Source of the DNA: Ignavibacteriaceae bacterium
GTDB lineage: Bacteria > Bacteroidota > Ignavibacteria > Ignavibacteriales > Ignavibacteriaceae
Reading direction: 5' to 3'
Assembly (NCBI GenBank): GCA_031292455.1
Contig: JARLHC010000008.1
Span: 1 to 64,000 of the forward strand
DNA length: 64,000 nucleotides
Shown: in pieces, positions 44,787 to 56,129 of the stretch
Layout of the letters: the number at the start of each line of letters is the position of its first letter
Numbering within the stretch: position 1 is the first letter of the stretch
Notes under the pieces: model-generated
What the model was told of the DNA's origin: nothing
Databases searched by the model: none
Seen by the model: only the letters and a program-made list of their open reading frames with translations
Position numbers and translations under genes: made by a program

Positions 44787-45346
44787 TAAAGGCGATATTC
44801 AGAGTCTTCGGTGACAGGATAGGTAACTTCAAGCTTTCTGGTTCTGATCCTGTTTAATGGTTTTCTTAGTTTTTTTTTCTCCAGCTGATCGATCAGATCT
44901 GTGAACAAAACTCCATTTAAGTGGTCGAATTCATGCTGAGTAACGCGCGCCAGCAGTCCTGAAGCTTCCAATTTTTGTTCCTTCATCTGAGTATCATTGA
45001 ATTTAATAACAATTTCTTTAGGTCTTTCAACTTCGCATCTGATATCAGGAATGCTGAGGCATCCTTCTTCCATTATAATTTTTTCTTCAGATCTGTAAAT
45101 TATTTCGGGGTTAATGAAAACGATTGGTTTGATGTTTTCATATTCTTCAACTACAGATACATCTATAACAATAATTGATTTATCAGAACCTACCTGGTTA
45201 GCAGCCAAGCCAATACCATTGGCATTTCTCATGGTATCGAACATATTCTTAATAAGTTCTACAGTTTCAATATCAACATCGGTAATCTTTTTAGTTTTCC
45301 TTCTTAGGATTTTATCACCAATTAGTGTGATAGGCAATAAAGCCAT
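44786..45346 (-). CDS. def: Peptide deformylase
   Basis: 186 residues. It removes the N-formyl group from new proteins. All three metal-site motifs are intact: GIGLAANQVG (motif 1), EEGCLSIP with the metal-binding Cys at 96, and QHEFDHLNG with His 138 and His 142 and the catalytic Glu between them. A short basic tail (KPLNRIRTRKLEVTYP) extends beyond the core. It is first in the def-fmt pair, and the 101 nt before it contain the presumed promoter. Confidence 0.95.
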   Translation of the reverse strand: MALLPITLIGDKILRRKTKKITDVDIETVELIKNMFDTMRNANGIGLAANQVGSDKSIIVIDVSVVEEYENIKPIVFINPEIIYRSEEKIIMEEGCLSIPDIRCEVERPKEIVIKFNDTQMKEQKLEASGLLARVTQHEFDHLNGVLFTDLIDQLEKKKLRKPLNRIRTRKLEVTYPVTEDSEYRL

Positions 45347-45447
45347 TTTTACTCCGTTAAATTGAGATATTTATTGTATTAAGATAAATATTTCAAGATG
45401 AATATAAAATGAGTAGTATCAAAAAAATAATATATTACTATTAACCT

Positions 45448-46767
45448 CTAATCCTTTAATTCTTTTACTACTACTTTAATTCCTTCCACGCGTATTACTT
45501 TAATTTTGTTCCCCTTGGGAATATACTCCCAATCGGCAACGACGTCATACCTTTGACCATTAATTTCTGCCGATCCGGCAGGTCTGAGGGTAGTTAACGC
45601 TTTGCCTTCCATTCCTACAAGTTCTTTTATTGATGGGTAAGAAACGAACCCCTGATCTGCTTTTTCTTCATTAGACAGAACCAGCCTGCTGAATACTGAA
45701 CTTTTGGGAAGGAGCTTAGCGAGAAAATAAATAAGAATAAATGCACAGACCAAAGAACCAGAAAGCTGAATAGTTGCTCTTGAAACAGCATTAGGATCCA
45801 TGAACGGCAGGTTATTGCCGACAAGGGAAAGAAATATTGAGCCGATAATTAATAAAACCCCGATAACACCGGTTATAGCCGAACCGGGAATTACAAATAT
45901 TTCCAGTAACAGGAGAATAATCCCGATTATGAATAATACAATATTGATAGCAGAAGCAAGCTGAAGGATATAGGAAGATCCGAAGAAGAGCAACAGAGAA
46001 ACAATTCCAATTATAACGGGAAACCCAAAACCAGGGGATTTGATTTCCGCAAATATTCCGACAAGACCGAGCATAATTAAAATGGAGGAAATTAACGGTT
46101 GATTAAGAAAGCCAACTAAGTCCTCAGCCCAGTTTGAATTTATTTTGATTATCTGAGCGTCTTTTAATCCGAATGCAGAGAGGCAATCGTTAAGACTATA
46201 GACCAGGGTGTCGGCTATACCATATTTTTTTGCTTCTTCAGCTGTAAGGGTTATCAGTGTATTATTATCGTTTATTCCGGGAACGACCATTTTTTCATCG
46301 ACCATACCCTGTACAATATCAGTTCTCCTACCATTTCTTTCGGCAGTAGAGCGCATTTCCGAGCGCATAAATGACTGATATTTTTCGCTTTGTTTTTGTC
46401 CGCTCTGATCGACTACAGTAGTAGCTCCGATTGAGCTACCGGGGACCATGCAAATTTTCCTGCATGAAAGAGCAATTAATGAACCTGCAGAGATAGCCCG
46501 GTTATTAATAAAAGCAATAGTTAAGAGGCGGCTACCGATTATTGCATCCTTAATTTGGGTTGCAGCATCGACTCTTCCGCCGAATGTATTTATTCTGAAT
46601 ATTATTGCATCGGCGTTATTGTTTTCAGCTTCAGAGACGACCCTGCTAATATAAGGGGCCATCCGAGGATCTATTTCACTAGTAATTTCAGCGAGAAAAA
46701 TTTTTTTCTGGGGAAACAGATTTATGGCAAGGAAGAGAAAAAGAGAGACAAACAAAAGTCTTTTCAC
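45448..46767 (-). CDS. NfeD-type membrane protein with ClpP-like serine protease domain
   Basis: 439 residues, the long form of NfeD. After a signal peptide (MKRLLFVSLFLFLAINLFPQ) residues 24-215 form a ClpP-class fold with FRINTFGGRVDAATQIKDAI and the nucleophile region NNRAISAGSLIALSC (Ser 93). Four to five membrane helices follow (about 230-365), then a soluble OB-fold NfeD domain (about 375-437: GKALTTLRPAGSAEINGQRY). Long NfeD proteins cleave the hydrophobic end of stomatin/SPFH partners in membrane quality control. No stomatin gene is adjacent. It is a single gene with gaps of 425 nt upstream and 101 nt downstream. Confidence 0.88.
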   Translation of the reverse strand: MKRLLFVSLFLFLAINLFPQKKIFLAEITSEIDPRMAPYISRVVSEAENNNADAIIFRINTFGGRVDAATQIKDAIIGSRLLTIAFINNRAISAGSLIALSCRKICMVPGSSIGATTVVDQSGQKQSEKYQSFMRSEMRSTAERNGRRTDIVQGMVDEKMVVPGINDNNTLITLTAEEAKKYGIADTLVYSLNDCLSAFGLKDAQIIKINSNWAEDLVGFLNQPLISSILIMLGLVGIFAEIKSPGFGFPVIIGIVSLLLFFGSSYILQLASAINIVLFIIGIILLLLEIFVIPGSAITGVIGVLLIIGSIFLSLVGNNLPFMDPNAVSRATIQLSGSLVCAFILIYFLAKLLPKSSVFSRLVLSNEEKADQGFVSYPSIKELVGMEGKALTTLRPAGSAEINGQRYDVVADWEYIPKGNKIKVIRVEGIKVVVKELKD

Positions 46768-47192
46768 AATCAGCCTATGATAAATGTTGTTGTAAAATTA
46801 AATAATAAAGATGAGAATGGAAACAATCAAAGGATAGCCCATTTCGGGAAGGAGCTTAAAGTCGTAATAGATATTTAATCCACTGTATTTTAACGACTTA
46901 TGGTTGCGGTTTAAAGTAAACTAACAGACAGATGAGAAATTGGGATAAAAATTAGTTGAAGTGTGAATGCAAATGGTAAAAATTACATTAGAAAGGGGGT
47001 TTGTTAGGGTGATCAGACAGGTTATTTGGGGGGCTAAACCCAAAAACTGCATTTTTCACATCTTTTGATGGATAGCAACTGAGTTGTTACCAAGCCGTTC
47101 ATCTCTCGTTCATCTCATACTCATCTCTCGCTCATCCTTAAGGACTTAAAGCAACCAGGTAATAATTTCCGATAAGATGATATCGGAGTGAG
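46768..47192. other. Intergenic region upstream of nfeD and downstream of ribBA
   Basis: 425 nt. A 34-codon open frame at 46777-46878 (plus) lacks a ribosome site and is not called. Around 47098-47137 the string TCATCTCTCGTTCATC recurs 22 nt later as TCATCTCTCGCTCATC, an imperfect direct repeat of unknown meaning. A small hairpin at 47169-47186 follows ribBA. The nfeD promoter must lie here but could not be fixed. Confidence 0.4.
47169..47186 (-). terminator. Weak hairpin after ribBA
   Basis: CCGATA and TATCGG form a 6-bp stem with a 6-nt loop just past the ribBA stop; no T-run follows on the minus strand, so a terminator role is doubtful. Confidence 0.3.
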
Positions 47193-48389
47193 TTATTTAA
47201 GGATAAGGTGCCCCATTTTATCTCTTTTAGTCTTGAGGTATCTCTCGTTGTTTACATTGGGAGTTATTTCAATTGAGATACGGTTAGTTATTTCGAGACC
47301 GTATCCTTTAAGTCCGATAATTTTCTTAGGGTTATTAGTGAGCAGATTTATTTTTTTAACACCGAGGTCAAGGAGAATCTGGGCGCCGATACCATAGTCG
47401 CGAAGGTCGGCTTTAAATCCGAGAGCTTCATTAGCCTCGACAGTATCTTTCCCTTCATCCTGAAGTTTATAAGCAAGGATCTTGTTGGCAAGCCCGATAC
47501 CCCTTCCTTCCTGTCTCATATAAACCAGTACACCCGAGCCATTAGCTTCAATCTGATCAAGCGCGGCATTAAGCTGTTCGTTACAGTCGCATCTTAAAGA
47601 ATGGAACACATCGCCGGTAAGGCATTCACTATGCATTCTAACAAGTATTGGAAGGTCCGAATTTATCTCTCCTTTAACAAGTGCGATTTGTTTTTTGCCA
47701 TCAACCCTGCTTCTATATAAGTGGAGATGGAATAATCCATGCTGAGTGGGAAAATTTATATCGGTAATCTTTTCAATAAGTTTTTCATTTTGCAGGCGGT
47801 ACCTGATAATGTCCTGAACAGTAGTTATTTTGATATTGAATTTTTTAGCAATCTTAAAGAGATCGGGAACGCGGGCCATTTCACCATTATCATTTAAGAT
47901 TTCGCACAATACGCCGGCAGGTTTCAGAGTAGTAAGTTTACAAAGATCGACAGCTGCCTCAGTATGTCCGGCTCTTCTTAGGACACCTTCATCCATAGCG
48001 CGTAGGGGGAATATATGCCCCGGTCTTGCAAAGTCAGAAGCTTTTGATTTATCATCGATCAGTTTTTTAATGGTCAATGCTCTATCGGCAGCAGAGATAC
48101 CGGTTGTAGTACCTTCAATGGCATCGATAGTAACGGTGAATTGAGTACCATGCAGAGCGGAGTTGGCATCGACCATTAGAGGGAGACCAAGTTCATCGAG
48201 TCTTTTTCCGCCAACGGCAACACAGAGCATACCTCTGCCGTGAGTAACCATAAAATTTACTATTTCAGGAGTTATATATTCCGCAGCGCAGACAAAATCT
48301 CCTTCATTCTCTCTATCTTCATCATCAACGATAATAATGACCTTGCCATTTTTTATTTCTTCAATGGCTTCTTCAACCGGGCAAAACAT
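47193..48389 (-). CDS. ribBA: Bifunctional 3,4-dihydroxy-2-butanone-4-phosphate synthase / GTP cyclohydrolase II
   Basis: 398 residues, full length. It makes both riboflavin precursors. The RibB half (about 1-200) has [17 protein letters not shown] (acidic metal loop) and [12 protein letters not shown]. The RibA half (about 205-395) has the zinc cysteines in [20 protein letters not shown], and [19 protein letters not shown] with the catalytic residues. The start lies 18 nt after the yajC stop, so it is probably the third gene of tgt-yajC-ribBA. No FMN riboswitch is visible in the short gap upstream. Confidence 0.95.
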   Translation of the reverse strand: MFCPVEEAIEEIKNGKVIIIVDDEDRENEGDFVCAAEYITPEIVNFMVTHGRGMLCVAVGGKRLDELGLPLMVDANSALHGTQFTVTIDAIEGTTTGISAADRALTIKKLIDDKSKASDFARPGHIFPLRAMDEGVLRRAGHTEAAVDLCKLTTLKPAGVLCEILNDNGEMARVPDLFKIAKKFNIKITTVQDIIRYRLQNEKLIEKITDINFPTQHGLFHLHLYRSRVDGKKQIALVKGEINSDLPILVRMHSECLTGDVFHSLRCDCNEQLNAALDQIEANGSGVLVYMRQEGRGIGLANKILAYKLQDEGKDTVEANEALGFKADLRDYGIGAQILLDLGVKKINLLTNNPKKIIGLKGYGLEITNRISIEITPNVNNERYLKTKRDKMGHLILK

Positions 48390-48407
48390 ATTACGAACCT
48401 ATATTTA

Positions 48408-48743
48408 CTATTGTTTAACTTCTTTAGTGTCTCTATTTAAAATAGTAGTTATTGCAGAACGTTCTATTTTTAGTTTGACATTTTCGGTTACCTGCAGAAG
48501 GATGGTTTTTTCTTCAACCCCGGCTACAGTACCGTGAACACCGCCGCTGGTAACAACCTTATCCCCTTTTTCTATTGAGGCAAGGAGTTTTTCTCTTTCT
48601 TTGGCCCTTTTCTGCTGGGGACGGATAATCATAAAGTAAAAGATCAGGAAAATAGCACCAAACATTACAAAAGTGCTAACCATACTACCACCACCACTGG
48701 CCCCAGTACCGCCCTGGGGAGCCATTGCTAATAAAAGATTCAA
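48408..48743 (-). CDS. yajC: Preprotein translocase subunit YajC
   Basis: 111 residues. One membrane helix (about 22-42, MVSTFVMFGAIFLIFYFMII) is followed by the diagnostic RPQQKRAKEREKLL and GDKVVTSGGVHGTVAGVEE. YajC associates with SecDF at the Sec translocon. The start is at the base next to the tgt stop, and tgt-yajC is a common bacterial pair. The Gly-rich N-terminus (APQGGTGASGGGS) is a family feature. Confidence 0.93.
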   Translation of the reverse strand: MNLLLAMAPQGGTGASGGGSMVSTFVMFGAIFLIFYFMIIRPQQKRAKEREKLLASIEKGDKVVTSGGVHGTVAGVEEKTILLQVTENVKLKIERSAITTILNRDTKEVKQ

Positions 48744-49913
<1,170 letters not shown>

Positions 49914-50015
49914 CTAAATCAATTCATTTACAGATATTAAATTTAAAGTAAAATATGCTAATCTCCCAATATTCTTGCAAGGCAAAGCTAATATATAATA
50001 GTGACCGGGGGAAAA

Positions 50016-51248
50016 TTATTCATCGTGCGGCTCCAGGCTGATAATTTTAACCACATCTATCCTGGTATTGCTCCCTTTTGCAATAAGAATTTCAAAGTTA
50101 TCTATAGTTATTTTCTCTCCCTGTGCAGGTATACGTCCCAGTTTGGAAGTAATAAATCCGCCCAGTGTTTCATAATTCCCTTCTGGAATATTCAAATTGA
50201 ATTTTTCATTTATCAGATCAACCTCAACTTTGCCGCTGATAATATAAGTATTATCGGCTATTTTGCGGAATATTTCCTCATCTTTATCATATTCATCTTT
50301 TATTTCGCCGAAAAGTTCCTCGATAATATCTTCCATAGTGACAATACCTGCAGTACCGCCGAATTCATCAACAACTGCAGAAATAGAAACTCTATTACTT
50401 AAAAACTCACTAAGCATATCAAAACTTCTTTTTGTTTCCGGAACAAAAAGAATTTCCCTTAAAATACTTTGCAGGTTCGGTGGAAAATTAAAAAGGTCAT
50501 ACGCAAATATCACACCTTTAATATTATCAAGGCTCCCTTCGTAAACCGGAAGTTTGGAATAACCTGATTCAATAAATATATCGAGTGCTTCCTGGACAGT
50601 GGATTCTATTTCTATCCCCACAATTTCCGTCCTTGGCCTCATTGCTTCATGAACGCGCTGATCACCGACTTCAAGAACCCTGCTTATAATATCACTTTCT
50701 TTCTTATTTACTACACCGGCTTCGTGACTTTCTTTTACAAGTGTTTCAATATCTTCTTTATCGAACAGGTAATTAGCACTCCATCCGGATAATGAAGAAG
50801 AGCTTGTAAATAGTGTCGAGATCCAGGATGTGGCCATAACGAAAGGATATAGGATAAAAGAGATAATTCTTAAGGGTACAGCGGAAATAAGGACTATCCT
50901 GTCAGAGATTTCACTTGAAATATACTTAGGTAGCAGTTCGCCAAATATTAGTAGAACGAATGTTGAAATTATCAGAATAAGCAATTCTCCAAAGCCAAAA
51001 ATACGGGCAAGGAACAAAGCAGATAGAGATGCAAATGAGATGCTTGCTATACTATTGCCAATTAAGATAGTAGAGAAAAAATTCTGAGGGTTATTAGTAA
51101 AATAAAGGGCGCTGCGTGCAGAAAGATTATTCTTCCTGGCCTTTATCTCAATTTTTAATTTATTGCCAGTAACAAAAGCAATTTCTGACCCCGAAAAAAA
51201 AGCGCTAATTAAAACCAGTATAACAAGCAGAAGGATATCGTTTATCAT
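50016..51248 (-). CDS. CNNM/CorC (HlyC) family membrane protein with CBS pair
   Basis: 410 residues. The N-terminal DUF21 domain (about 1-190) has four membrane helices and FFSGSEIAFVTGNKLKIE and NSIASISFASLSALF. Two CBS motifs (about 205-320) include MRPRTEIVGIEIESTVQEAL, and a CorC_HlyC domain ends the protein (about 335-408: GNYETLGGFITSKLGRIPAQGE). VVDEFGGTAGIVTMEDIIEELFG joins CBS to CorC. The family is linked to Mg/Na or Co transport across the inner membrane. Its ATG shares one base with the stop of the upstream lipoprotein gene. Confidence 0.9.
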   Translation of the reverse strand: MINDILLLVILVLISAFFSGSEIAFVTGNKLKIEIKARKNNLSARSALYFTNNPQNFFSTILIGNSIASISFASLSALFLARIFGFGELLILIISTFVLLIFGELLPKYISSEISDRIVLISAVPLRIISFILYPFVMATSWISTLFTSSSSLSGWSANYLFDKEDIETLVKESHEAGVVNKKESDIISRVLEVGDQRVHEAMRPRTEIVGIEIESTVQEALDIFIESGYSKLPVYEGSLDNIKGVIFAYDLFNFPPNLQSILREILFVPETKRSFDMLSEFLSNRVSISAVVDEFGGTAGIVTMEDIIEELFGEIKDEYDKDEEIFRKIADNTYIISGKVEVDLINEKFNLNIPEGNYETLGGFITSKLGRIPAQGEKITIDNFEILIAKGSNTRIDVVKIISLEPHDE

Positions 51249-51715
51249 CAGTATGTTTTAATTACATTAATATTATCAATAATATGCAGCTTAACTTTAT
51301 TAAGTGCGGACAAATAAAGTTCAATTGAGATGAGCTTATCCATATCCAATTCTTTATTAATAGGTGTGCCTGGAGAGAGATAAAAAGTAAAGATTCTATC
51401 AGTACCGGAATTAATTGGTGCTTTAATATCATCCACACTTCTAAAACCGGGAATAAGATTATATATTGTTTTACCTTCCTGAAGAATATTACATTTTAAT
51501 AGTTGTATAGAATCAAGAGCAATATTTTCATCATTCTTGATTTTAATTGAACCGCTTATAAAGAATGAGGGTTTGCTTCCCGGCATTAAATTAACCCATG
51601 AATTAGACTGTTGTGTCATGACCTCTATTTTAAGAGTATCCGTCGTGGATTTGGCCCCGGAACATCCATAATAAACAATGATGAGTGAGAATAATAAAAT
51701 AGAAATCCGTTTCAT
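51248..51715 (-). CDS. Small predicted lipoprotein of unknown function
   Basis: 155 residues. MKRISILLFSLIIVYYGCSG is a lipoprotein-type signal sequence with a probable acylated Cys at 18. The mature part is a single beta-sandwich-like domain (INSGTDRIFTFYLSPGTPIN) with no catalytic motif. Both junctions are 1-nt overlaps (with the UbiA-like gene upstream and the CorC-like gene downstream), so it is cotranscribed. It may stabilise its membrane neighbour, but nothing in the sequence shows this. Confidence 0.65.
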   Translation of the reverse strand: MKRISILLFSLIIVYYGCSGAKSTTDTLKIEVMTQQSNSWVNLMPGSKPSFFISGSIKIKNDENIALDSIQLLKCNILQEGKTIYNLIPGFRSVDDIKAPINSGTDRIFTFYLSPGTPINKELDMDKLISIELYLSALNKVKLHIIDNINVIKTY

Positions 51716-52590
51716 CAGGAGAATCTATAAATTATTGAAATGATTGCAACAATATAAAGCACTACATTAATTATCATCGGGACGTCAGTAAGCATAATTT
51801 CGACAGTATTTTCACCTTTCTTGTTCATATAAACCAGGAACATATATCGGAAAATTCCAAATACAACGAATGGAGTTGTATATATCATATTATCTGTATG
51901 GAAGACTTTTATAGTTCTATCCGAAACAGTGTATAAAGCATAGCAGATTATAACACCGGCTGCAGCAATGGTGGATAATTGGTCTGTAAAATTCAAAGAA
52001 TACGAGGCAAGCACTTTCCTTGTATTTTTATTCGGTTCATCATTAACCAGGACTAATTCGGATCTCCTTTTCATTATTCCAAGAAAGAGGGATATAAACA
52101 TGGTAGTTAGTATTAGCCAGCTTGAGATTTCAACGGAGATTACATATGCTCCTGCCATAACTCTTAACATAAATCCGGCTGCAAGACTGAATATATCCAG
52201 CAGGACAATATGTTTGAACATAAATGTATAAAAAATATTAAGAATAAAATAGGATAAGAGAAATATCCTGAAATGTGAATTAAATGCGGGAAGAAAGAAT
52301 CCGACCAGAGCGGCAAAAACTATAATAGCAAATACAGCATTCCGAATGGACACTGCACCTGATGGAAGGGGGCGATTTTGCTTAGTAGGATGAGCTCTGT
52401 CAGCTTCAATATCAACTATATCATTAAAGATATATATTATACTTGAGACAAGGCAGAACATAATAAAAGCAGATAGAACCGGTAAGAAATAAGTCTTATT
52501 AAAAATATGCTGTGAAAAGAGGAGTGGAACAAAAACAAAAAAGTTTTTAATCCATTGTGGTACTCTTACGAGTTTAATGTATTTAAGCAT
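51715..52590 (-). CDS. UbiA-family prenyltransferase, resembling decaprenyl-phosphate phosphoribosyltransferase
   Basis: 291 residues with about eight or nine membrane helices. The first aspartate motif and its tail, NDIVDIEADRAHPTKQNRPL, match DPPR synthases, which attach phosphoribose to polyprenyl phosphate, more closely than menaquinone or haem prenyltransferases. The N-terminal RVPQWIKNFFVFVPLLFSQ is also characteristic. A second Asp-rich loop is less clear. In mycobacteria the product feeds arabinan; in this lineage its use is unknown. It is encoded between the mutase gene, 1 nt away, and the lipoprotein gene, which it overlaps by 1 nt. Confidence 0.8.
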   Translation of the reverse strand: MLKYIKLVRVPQWIKNFFVFVPLLFSQHIFNKTYFLPVLSAFIMFCLVSSIIYIFNDIVDIEADRAHPTKQNRPLPSGAVSIRNAVFAIIVFAALVGFFLPAFNSHFRIFLLSYFILNIFYTFMFKHIVLLDIFSLAAGFMLRVMAGAYVISVEISSWLILTTMFISLFLGIMKRRSELVLVNDEPNKNTRKVLASYSLNFTDQLSTIAAAGVIICYALYTVSDRTIKVFHTDNMIYTTPFVVFGIFRYMFLVYMNKKGENTVEIMLTDVPMIINVVLYIVAIISIIYRFS

Positions 52591-54243
52591 TTAGAATACT
52601 GCTGTTTCGTGGTAGATTCCCATCACTTTTTTAAGTTCACAAATTATTTCTCCTATAGTAACATAATTATGTGCAGCTTTAATAAGCGGGGGCATAATAT
52701 TGTAATTATTTTCAACTGCTAATTTAATCTCTTTCAGGCTATTCTGCACATCAGAAGAACTTCTATTATTTTTAATTTCAGCAAGCCTTAATTTCTGATT
52801 CTTCTCTACTTCAGGAGAGACAATAAGTATAGGGATATCAACCTTTTCATCATTTTCAACAAATTCATTAACACCAACAATAATTTTCTCCTTTCTTTCA
52901 ACCTCTTTTTGGTATCTGTATGCGGCATCAGCAATCTCTTTCTGGAAATATCCTGCTTCAATGGCAGGGATTACCCCCCCAAAAGAATCTATCTGATCAA
53001 ATATTTCGTTAGCTTCCTTCTCCATCCTGCCTGTCATTGCTTCCACATAATAACTTCCGCCGAGAGGATCGACTGAATTTATTACACCGGTTTCATATGC
53101 AATAAGCTGCTGGGTACGTAATGCAATTTTAACTGCTTTTTCACTTGGAAGAGCAAGAGTTTCATCCATGGAGTTGGTATGGAGTGACTGGGTACCTCCT
53201 AATACTGCTGCTAATGCCTGGAATGCTGTTCTGATTATATTATTTTCAGGTTGTTGCGCTGTTAATGTACAGCCGGCTGTTTGCGAATGAAACCTTAACC
53301 ACCAGGATCGGGGATTTTTAGCGCCGTATTTTTCTTTCATTCTTTTAGCAAAAATCTTTCTTGCCGCCCTGTATTTTGCGATTTCTTCAAAAAAGTCTAG
53401 ATGTGAATTAAAGAAGAACGATATCCTAGGAGCAAAATCGTCAATATCCATTCCTCTTGCTATGCAGTGTTCGATATAGGAAAATCCATCAGCAAGCGTA
53501 TAAGCAAGTTCTTGAACAGCAGTGGATCCCGCCTCGCGTATATGATACCCGCTTACAGACACTGGATTCCACTGGGGGACCTCTCTGCTGCAATATTCTA
53601 TCATATCAACTATTATTCTCATTGAAGGTTTGGGCGGAAATATATATTCTTTTTGCGCTATATACTCTTTAAGGATATCATTCTGCATAGTTCCCCTAAG
53701 CTTGCTGAACAGAACACCTTGTTTTTCAGCTACTGCCAGGTAATAAGCAAAAATCATTGCCGCAGGAGAATTGATAGTCATTGATGTGGATACCTTATCC
53801 AGGGGAATTTTATTAAATAATATCTCCATATCCTTAAGTGAAGAAACGGAAACCCCGCAAATTCCAACCTCACCTTCACTCAAAGGGGCGTCTGCATCCC
53901 ATCCCATCAATGTAGGAAGATCAAATGCAACAGAAAGACCGGTTTGCCCGTTTTTAAGTAAATAATGGAACCGCTGATTGGTATCTTCTGGTGAACCGAA
54001 ACCGGCGAACTGCCGCATAGTCCAAACTTTCCCTCTGTATCCATTGCTATGAATACCTCTTGTGTAAGGATATTCACCGGGAAATCCGATTTCACTTAAA
54101 TAATTTATATTTTCAATATCGTCTGGGCCATAGAATAAGTTAACCGGTTTACCGCTGACAGTAGTAAACTTCATCCCGTTATTTGATCTGCTTATTGCAT
54201 TATCCAAATAGTCAATCTTTCTTTTCTTATAGTCATCGTTCAT
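52591..54243 (-). CDS. mcmA1: Methylmalonyl-CoA mutase large (substrate-binding) subunit, without B12 domain
   Basis: 550 residues, the length of the large subunit alone. [54 protein letters not shown] and [18 protein letters not shown] are hallmarks of the TIM-barrel domain that binds the CoA ester. The C-terminal cobalamin-binding domain (DxHxxG) is absent, so a separate B12-binding subunit, not in this window, is needed for isomerisation of methylmalonyl-CoA and succinyl-CoA. It is 23 nt after mutL and 1 nt before the UbiA-like gene on the same strand. A close relative such as isobutyryl-CoA mutase cannot be fully excluded. Confidence 0.88.
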   Translation of the reverse strand: MNDDYKKRKIDYLDNAISRSNNGMKFTTVSGKPVNLFYGPDDIENINYLSEIGFPGEYPYTRGIHSNGYRGKVWTMRQFAGFGSPEDTNQRFHYLLKNGQTGLSVAFDLPTLMGWDADAPLSEGEVGICGVSVSSLKDMEILFNKIPLDKVSTSMTINSPAAMIFAYYLAVAEKQGVLFSKLRGTMQNDILKEYIAQKEYIFPPKPSMRIIVDMIEYCSREVPQWNPVSVSGYHIREAGSTAVQELAYTLADGFSYIEHCIARGMDIDDFAPRISFFFNSHLDFFEEIAKYRAARKIFAKRMKEKYGAKNPRSWWLRFHSQTAGCTLTAQQPENNIIRTAFQALAAVLGGTQSLHTNSMDETLALPSEKAVKIALRTQQLIAYETGVINSVDPLGGSYYVEAMTGRMEKEANEIFDQIDSFGGVIPAIEAGYFQKEIADAAYRYQKEVERKEKIIVGVNEFVENDEKVDIPILIVSPEVEKNQKLRLAEIKNNRSSSDVQNSLKEIKLAVENNYNIMPPLIKAAHNYVTIGEIICELKKVMGIYHETAVF

Positions 54244-54266
54244 TATTATTTCCCATACATAATCTT

Positions 54267-56129
54267 TTAGGATGTCCTTCCAAATCTTCTATCAAATTCA
54301 TCCAAAGATATTTTAACCAAAACAGGCCTTCCGTGAGGACAAACATAAGGCATGGTGGTACCAAAAAGCTGGTCAATCAAAAGTCTCATTTCACGATCCG
54401 ATAATCTATCCCCTGCCTTAATTGCTGTTTTACAGGAATAAGATTTGGCTATATTATCCCTTTCATCAATCTTCTTCTCACGCTGATTAACAACATATTC
54501 TTCTACAATTTCCTTTAGTATTTTTTCTTCCGAACCATTTTTTATATCATCCGGTACCCCTTCTATAATAACAGTATTTTTGCTAAAGAACTTTAAGGAA
54601 AATCCTAGCTTTATAAGGTATACATTTATTTCCTTAAGGACGGCAAAACTTCCCGGATCAAACTCAACTGTTTTAGGGAATAATAACTGTTGCGAGAAAG
54701 GTAAATTTACTTCGAGCCTTTCCAATGCTTTTTCATATAAAACCCTTTCATGCGCTACATGCTGATCTATAATCATCAGACCGCTCTTAATCTGTGATAG
54801 TATGTATTTATCGTGGAGCTGGACAATAAATGTTGTTTCATTTGAAACGCTTAATTGCGTAGATATATTGGAAGGTACGTGCATTACTTCCCTTGTTTCC
54901 TCATTATCGAAAGGAGGAACCAATTCCCTGTTTGTTTTTACCTCTGTAATTTCATCAGGTATTGCATTAAATATAAGGTCAATTTCTTTATTGCTAAAAT
55001 TTGTTTTTGAATAGGATTGGTTTTTATTAAATGCCGGCCTGTCAGAAAAATCATTCTGCTCCACCTTTACAAATGGATCAAAATGTATTTTTTCTCCATC
55101 CGCTGTGGAATTATTAAATGCCATTGATGGTACCAGATCATGAGTTCCCAATCCTTTTCTGATTACCGCTAAAATAAAATTATAAATACTCTTTTCATCT
55201 TCAAATCTTACTTCAAGCTTGGACGGATGAACATTAATATCAAGTTTAGAGGGATCAAGATCCATAAAGATTATAAAGAAAGGGTAGTCTCCTTTTTCAA
55301 GTATATTTTCATAGGCGGTAAAGACTGCATGGTTTATCTGCCTGCTGATAACATATCTCGAATTAAGAAAAAGGTACTGCTCACCTTTGCTTTTCTTAAG
55401 CATCGAGGGCTTACCGATAAAAGCTTCAATGTTCATAAAATCTGTTTTTTCTTTCACCTTTATAAGAGCATCTGACATATTATCAGCAAATACCTGAGAA
55501 ATTCTTTCTTCAATTGCACCCGGCCCGTAGTTGAAAATAAGCTCGTTATCATTAAAGAATTTGAAGTGAATACCTGGATGCCCTAATGATTCCCTCATGA
55601 AAGTATCAATAATATGCTTTAGTTCAGTAGCATCTGACTTAAGAAAATTTCTCCTGGCGGGAACATTGTAAAATAGGTTTTTCACAGAAACAGATGTGCC
55701 TTTAGGAAAGGAACCTTTTTCTTTTACAATGTTGCCATTATCATCATATCTTAAAATGGTGCCGAGTTCTTCATCGCTGGTCTCAGTTTTTATTTCAAGC
55801 TGACTTACTGCAGCGATAGAACTTAATGCTTCACCACGAAATCCAAGTGTATGCAGCGATTCAAGATCTTCAAATTCAGTTATTTTACTTGTAGCATGCT
55901 TTTGAATGCATAAGATGGCATCATCTTCATCCATGCCTGAACCATCATCAACTACCTGCATTAAGGCCTTGCCTGCTCTTTTAATTATAAGCTCTATGGT
56001 TTTCGCACCGGCATCTATAGAATTTTCAAGTAACTCCTTCACAACTGATTCGGGTCTTTGCACCACCTCACCTGCCGCTATTTTACTCGAAATATTCTCT
56101 GGTAATATTTTAATCTTGTTATTGCTCAT
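54267..56129 (-). CDS. mutL: DNA mismatch repair protein MutL, endonuclease-type
   Basis: 620 residues. The GHKL ATPase end has [31 protein letters not shown] and [16 protein letters not shown] variable linker (about 330-430) separates it from the dimerisation/endonuclease domain, which has [15 protein letters not shown], fitting the DQHx2-x2-E-x4-E metal site, and CPHGRPVLV. The protein should therefore nick DNA itself, as in bacteria without MutH. Its start overlaps folA by 4 nt. mutS is not in this window. Confidence 0.95.
   Translation of the reverse strand: MSNNKIKILPENISSKIAAGEVVQRPESVVKELLENSIDAGAKTIELIIKRAGKALMQVVDDGSGMDEDDAILCIQKHATSKITEFEDLESLHTLGFRGEALSSIAAVSQLEIKTETSDEELGTILRYDDNGNIVKEKGSFPKGTSVSVKNLFYNVPARRNFLKSDATELKHIIDTFMRESLGHPGIHFKFFNDNELIFNYGPGAIEERISQVFADNMSDALIKVKEKTDFMNIEAFIGKPSMLKKSKGEQYLFLNSRYVISRQINHAVFTAYENILEKGDYPFFIIFMDLDPSKLDINVHPSKLEVRFEDEKSIYNFILAVIRKGLGTHDLVPSMAFNNSTADGEKIHFDPFVKVEQNDFSDRPAFNKNQSYSKTNFSNKEIDLIFNAIPDEITEVKTNRELVPPFDNEETREVMHVPSNISTQLSVSNETTFIVQLHDKYILSQIKSGLMIIDQHVAHERVLYEKALERLEVNLPFSQQLLFPKTVEFDPGSFAVLKEINVYLIKLGFSLKFFSKNTVIIEGVPDDIKNGSEEKILKEIVEEYVVNQREKKIDERDNIAKSYSCKTAIKAGDRLSDREMRLLIDQLFGTTMPYVCPHGRPVLVKISLDEFDRRFGRTS

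Noticed and set aside
46777-46878. 34-codon plus-strand frame upstream of nfeD
   Set aside because: No Shine-Dalgarno site, no recognisable motif, and the region is otherwise non-coding; chance is the simpler reading.
48390-48407. FMN riboswitch before ribBA
   Set aside because: Only 17-18 nt separate ribBA from yajC, far too short for the aptamer, and the tgt upstream region showed no FMN-aptamer-like conserved segments.
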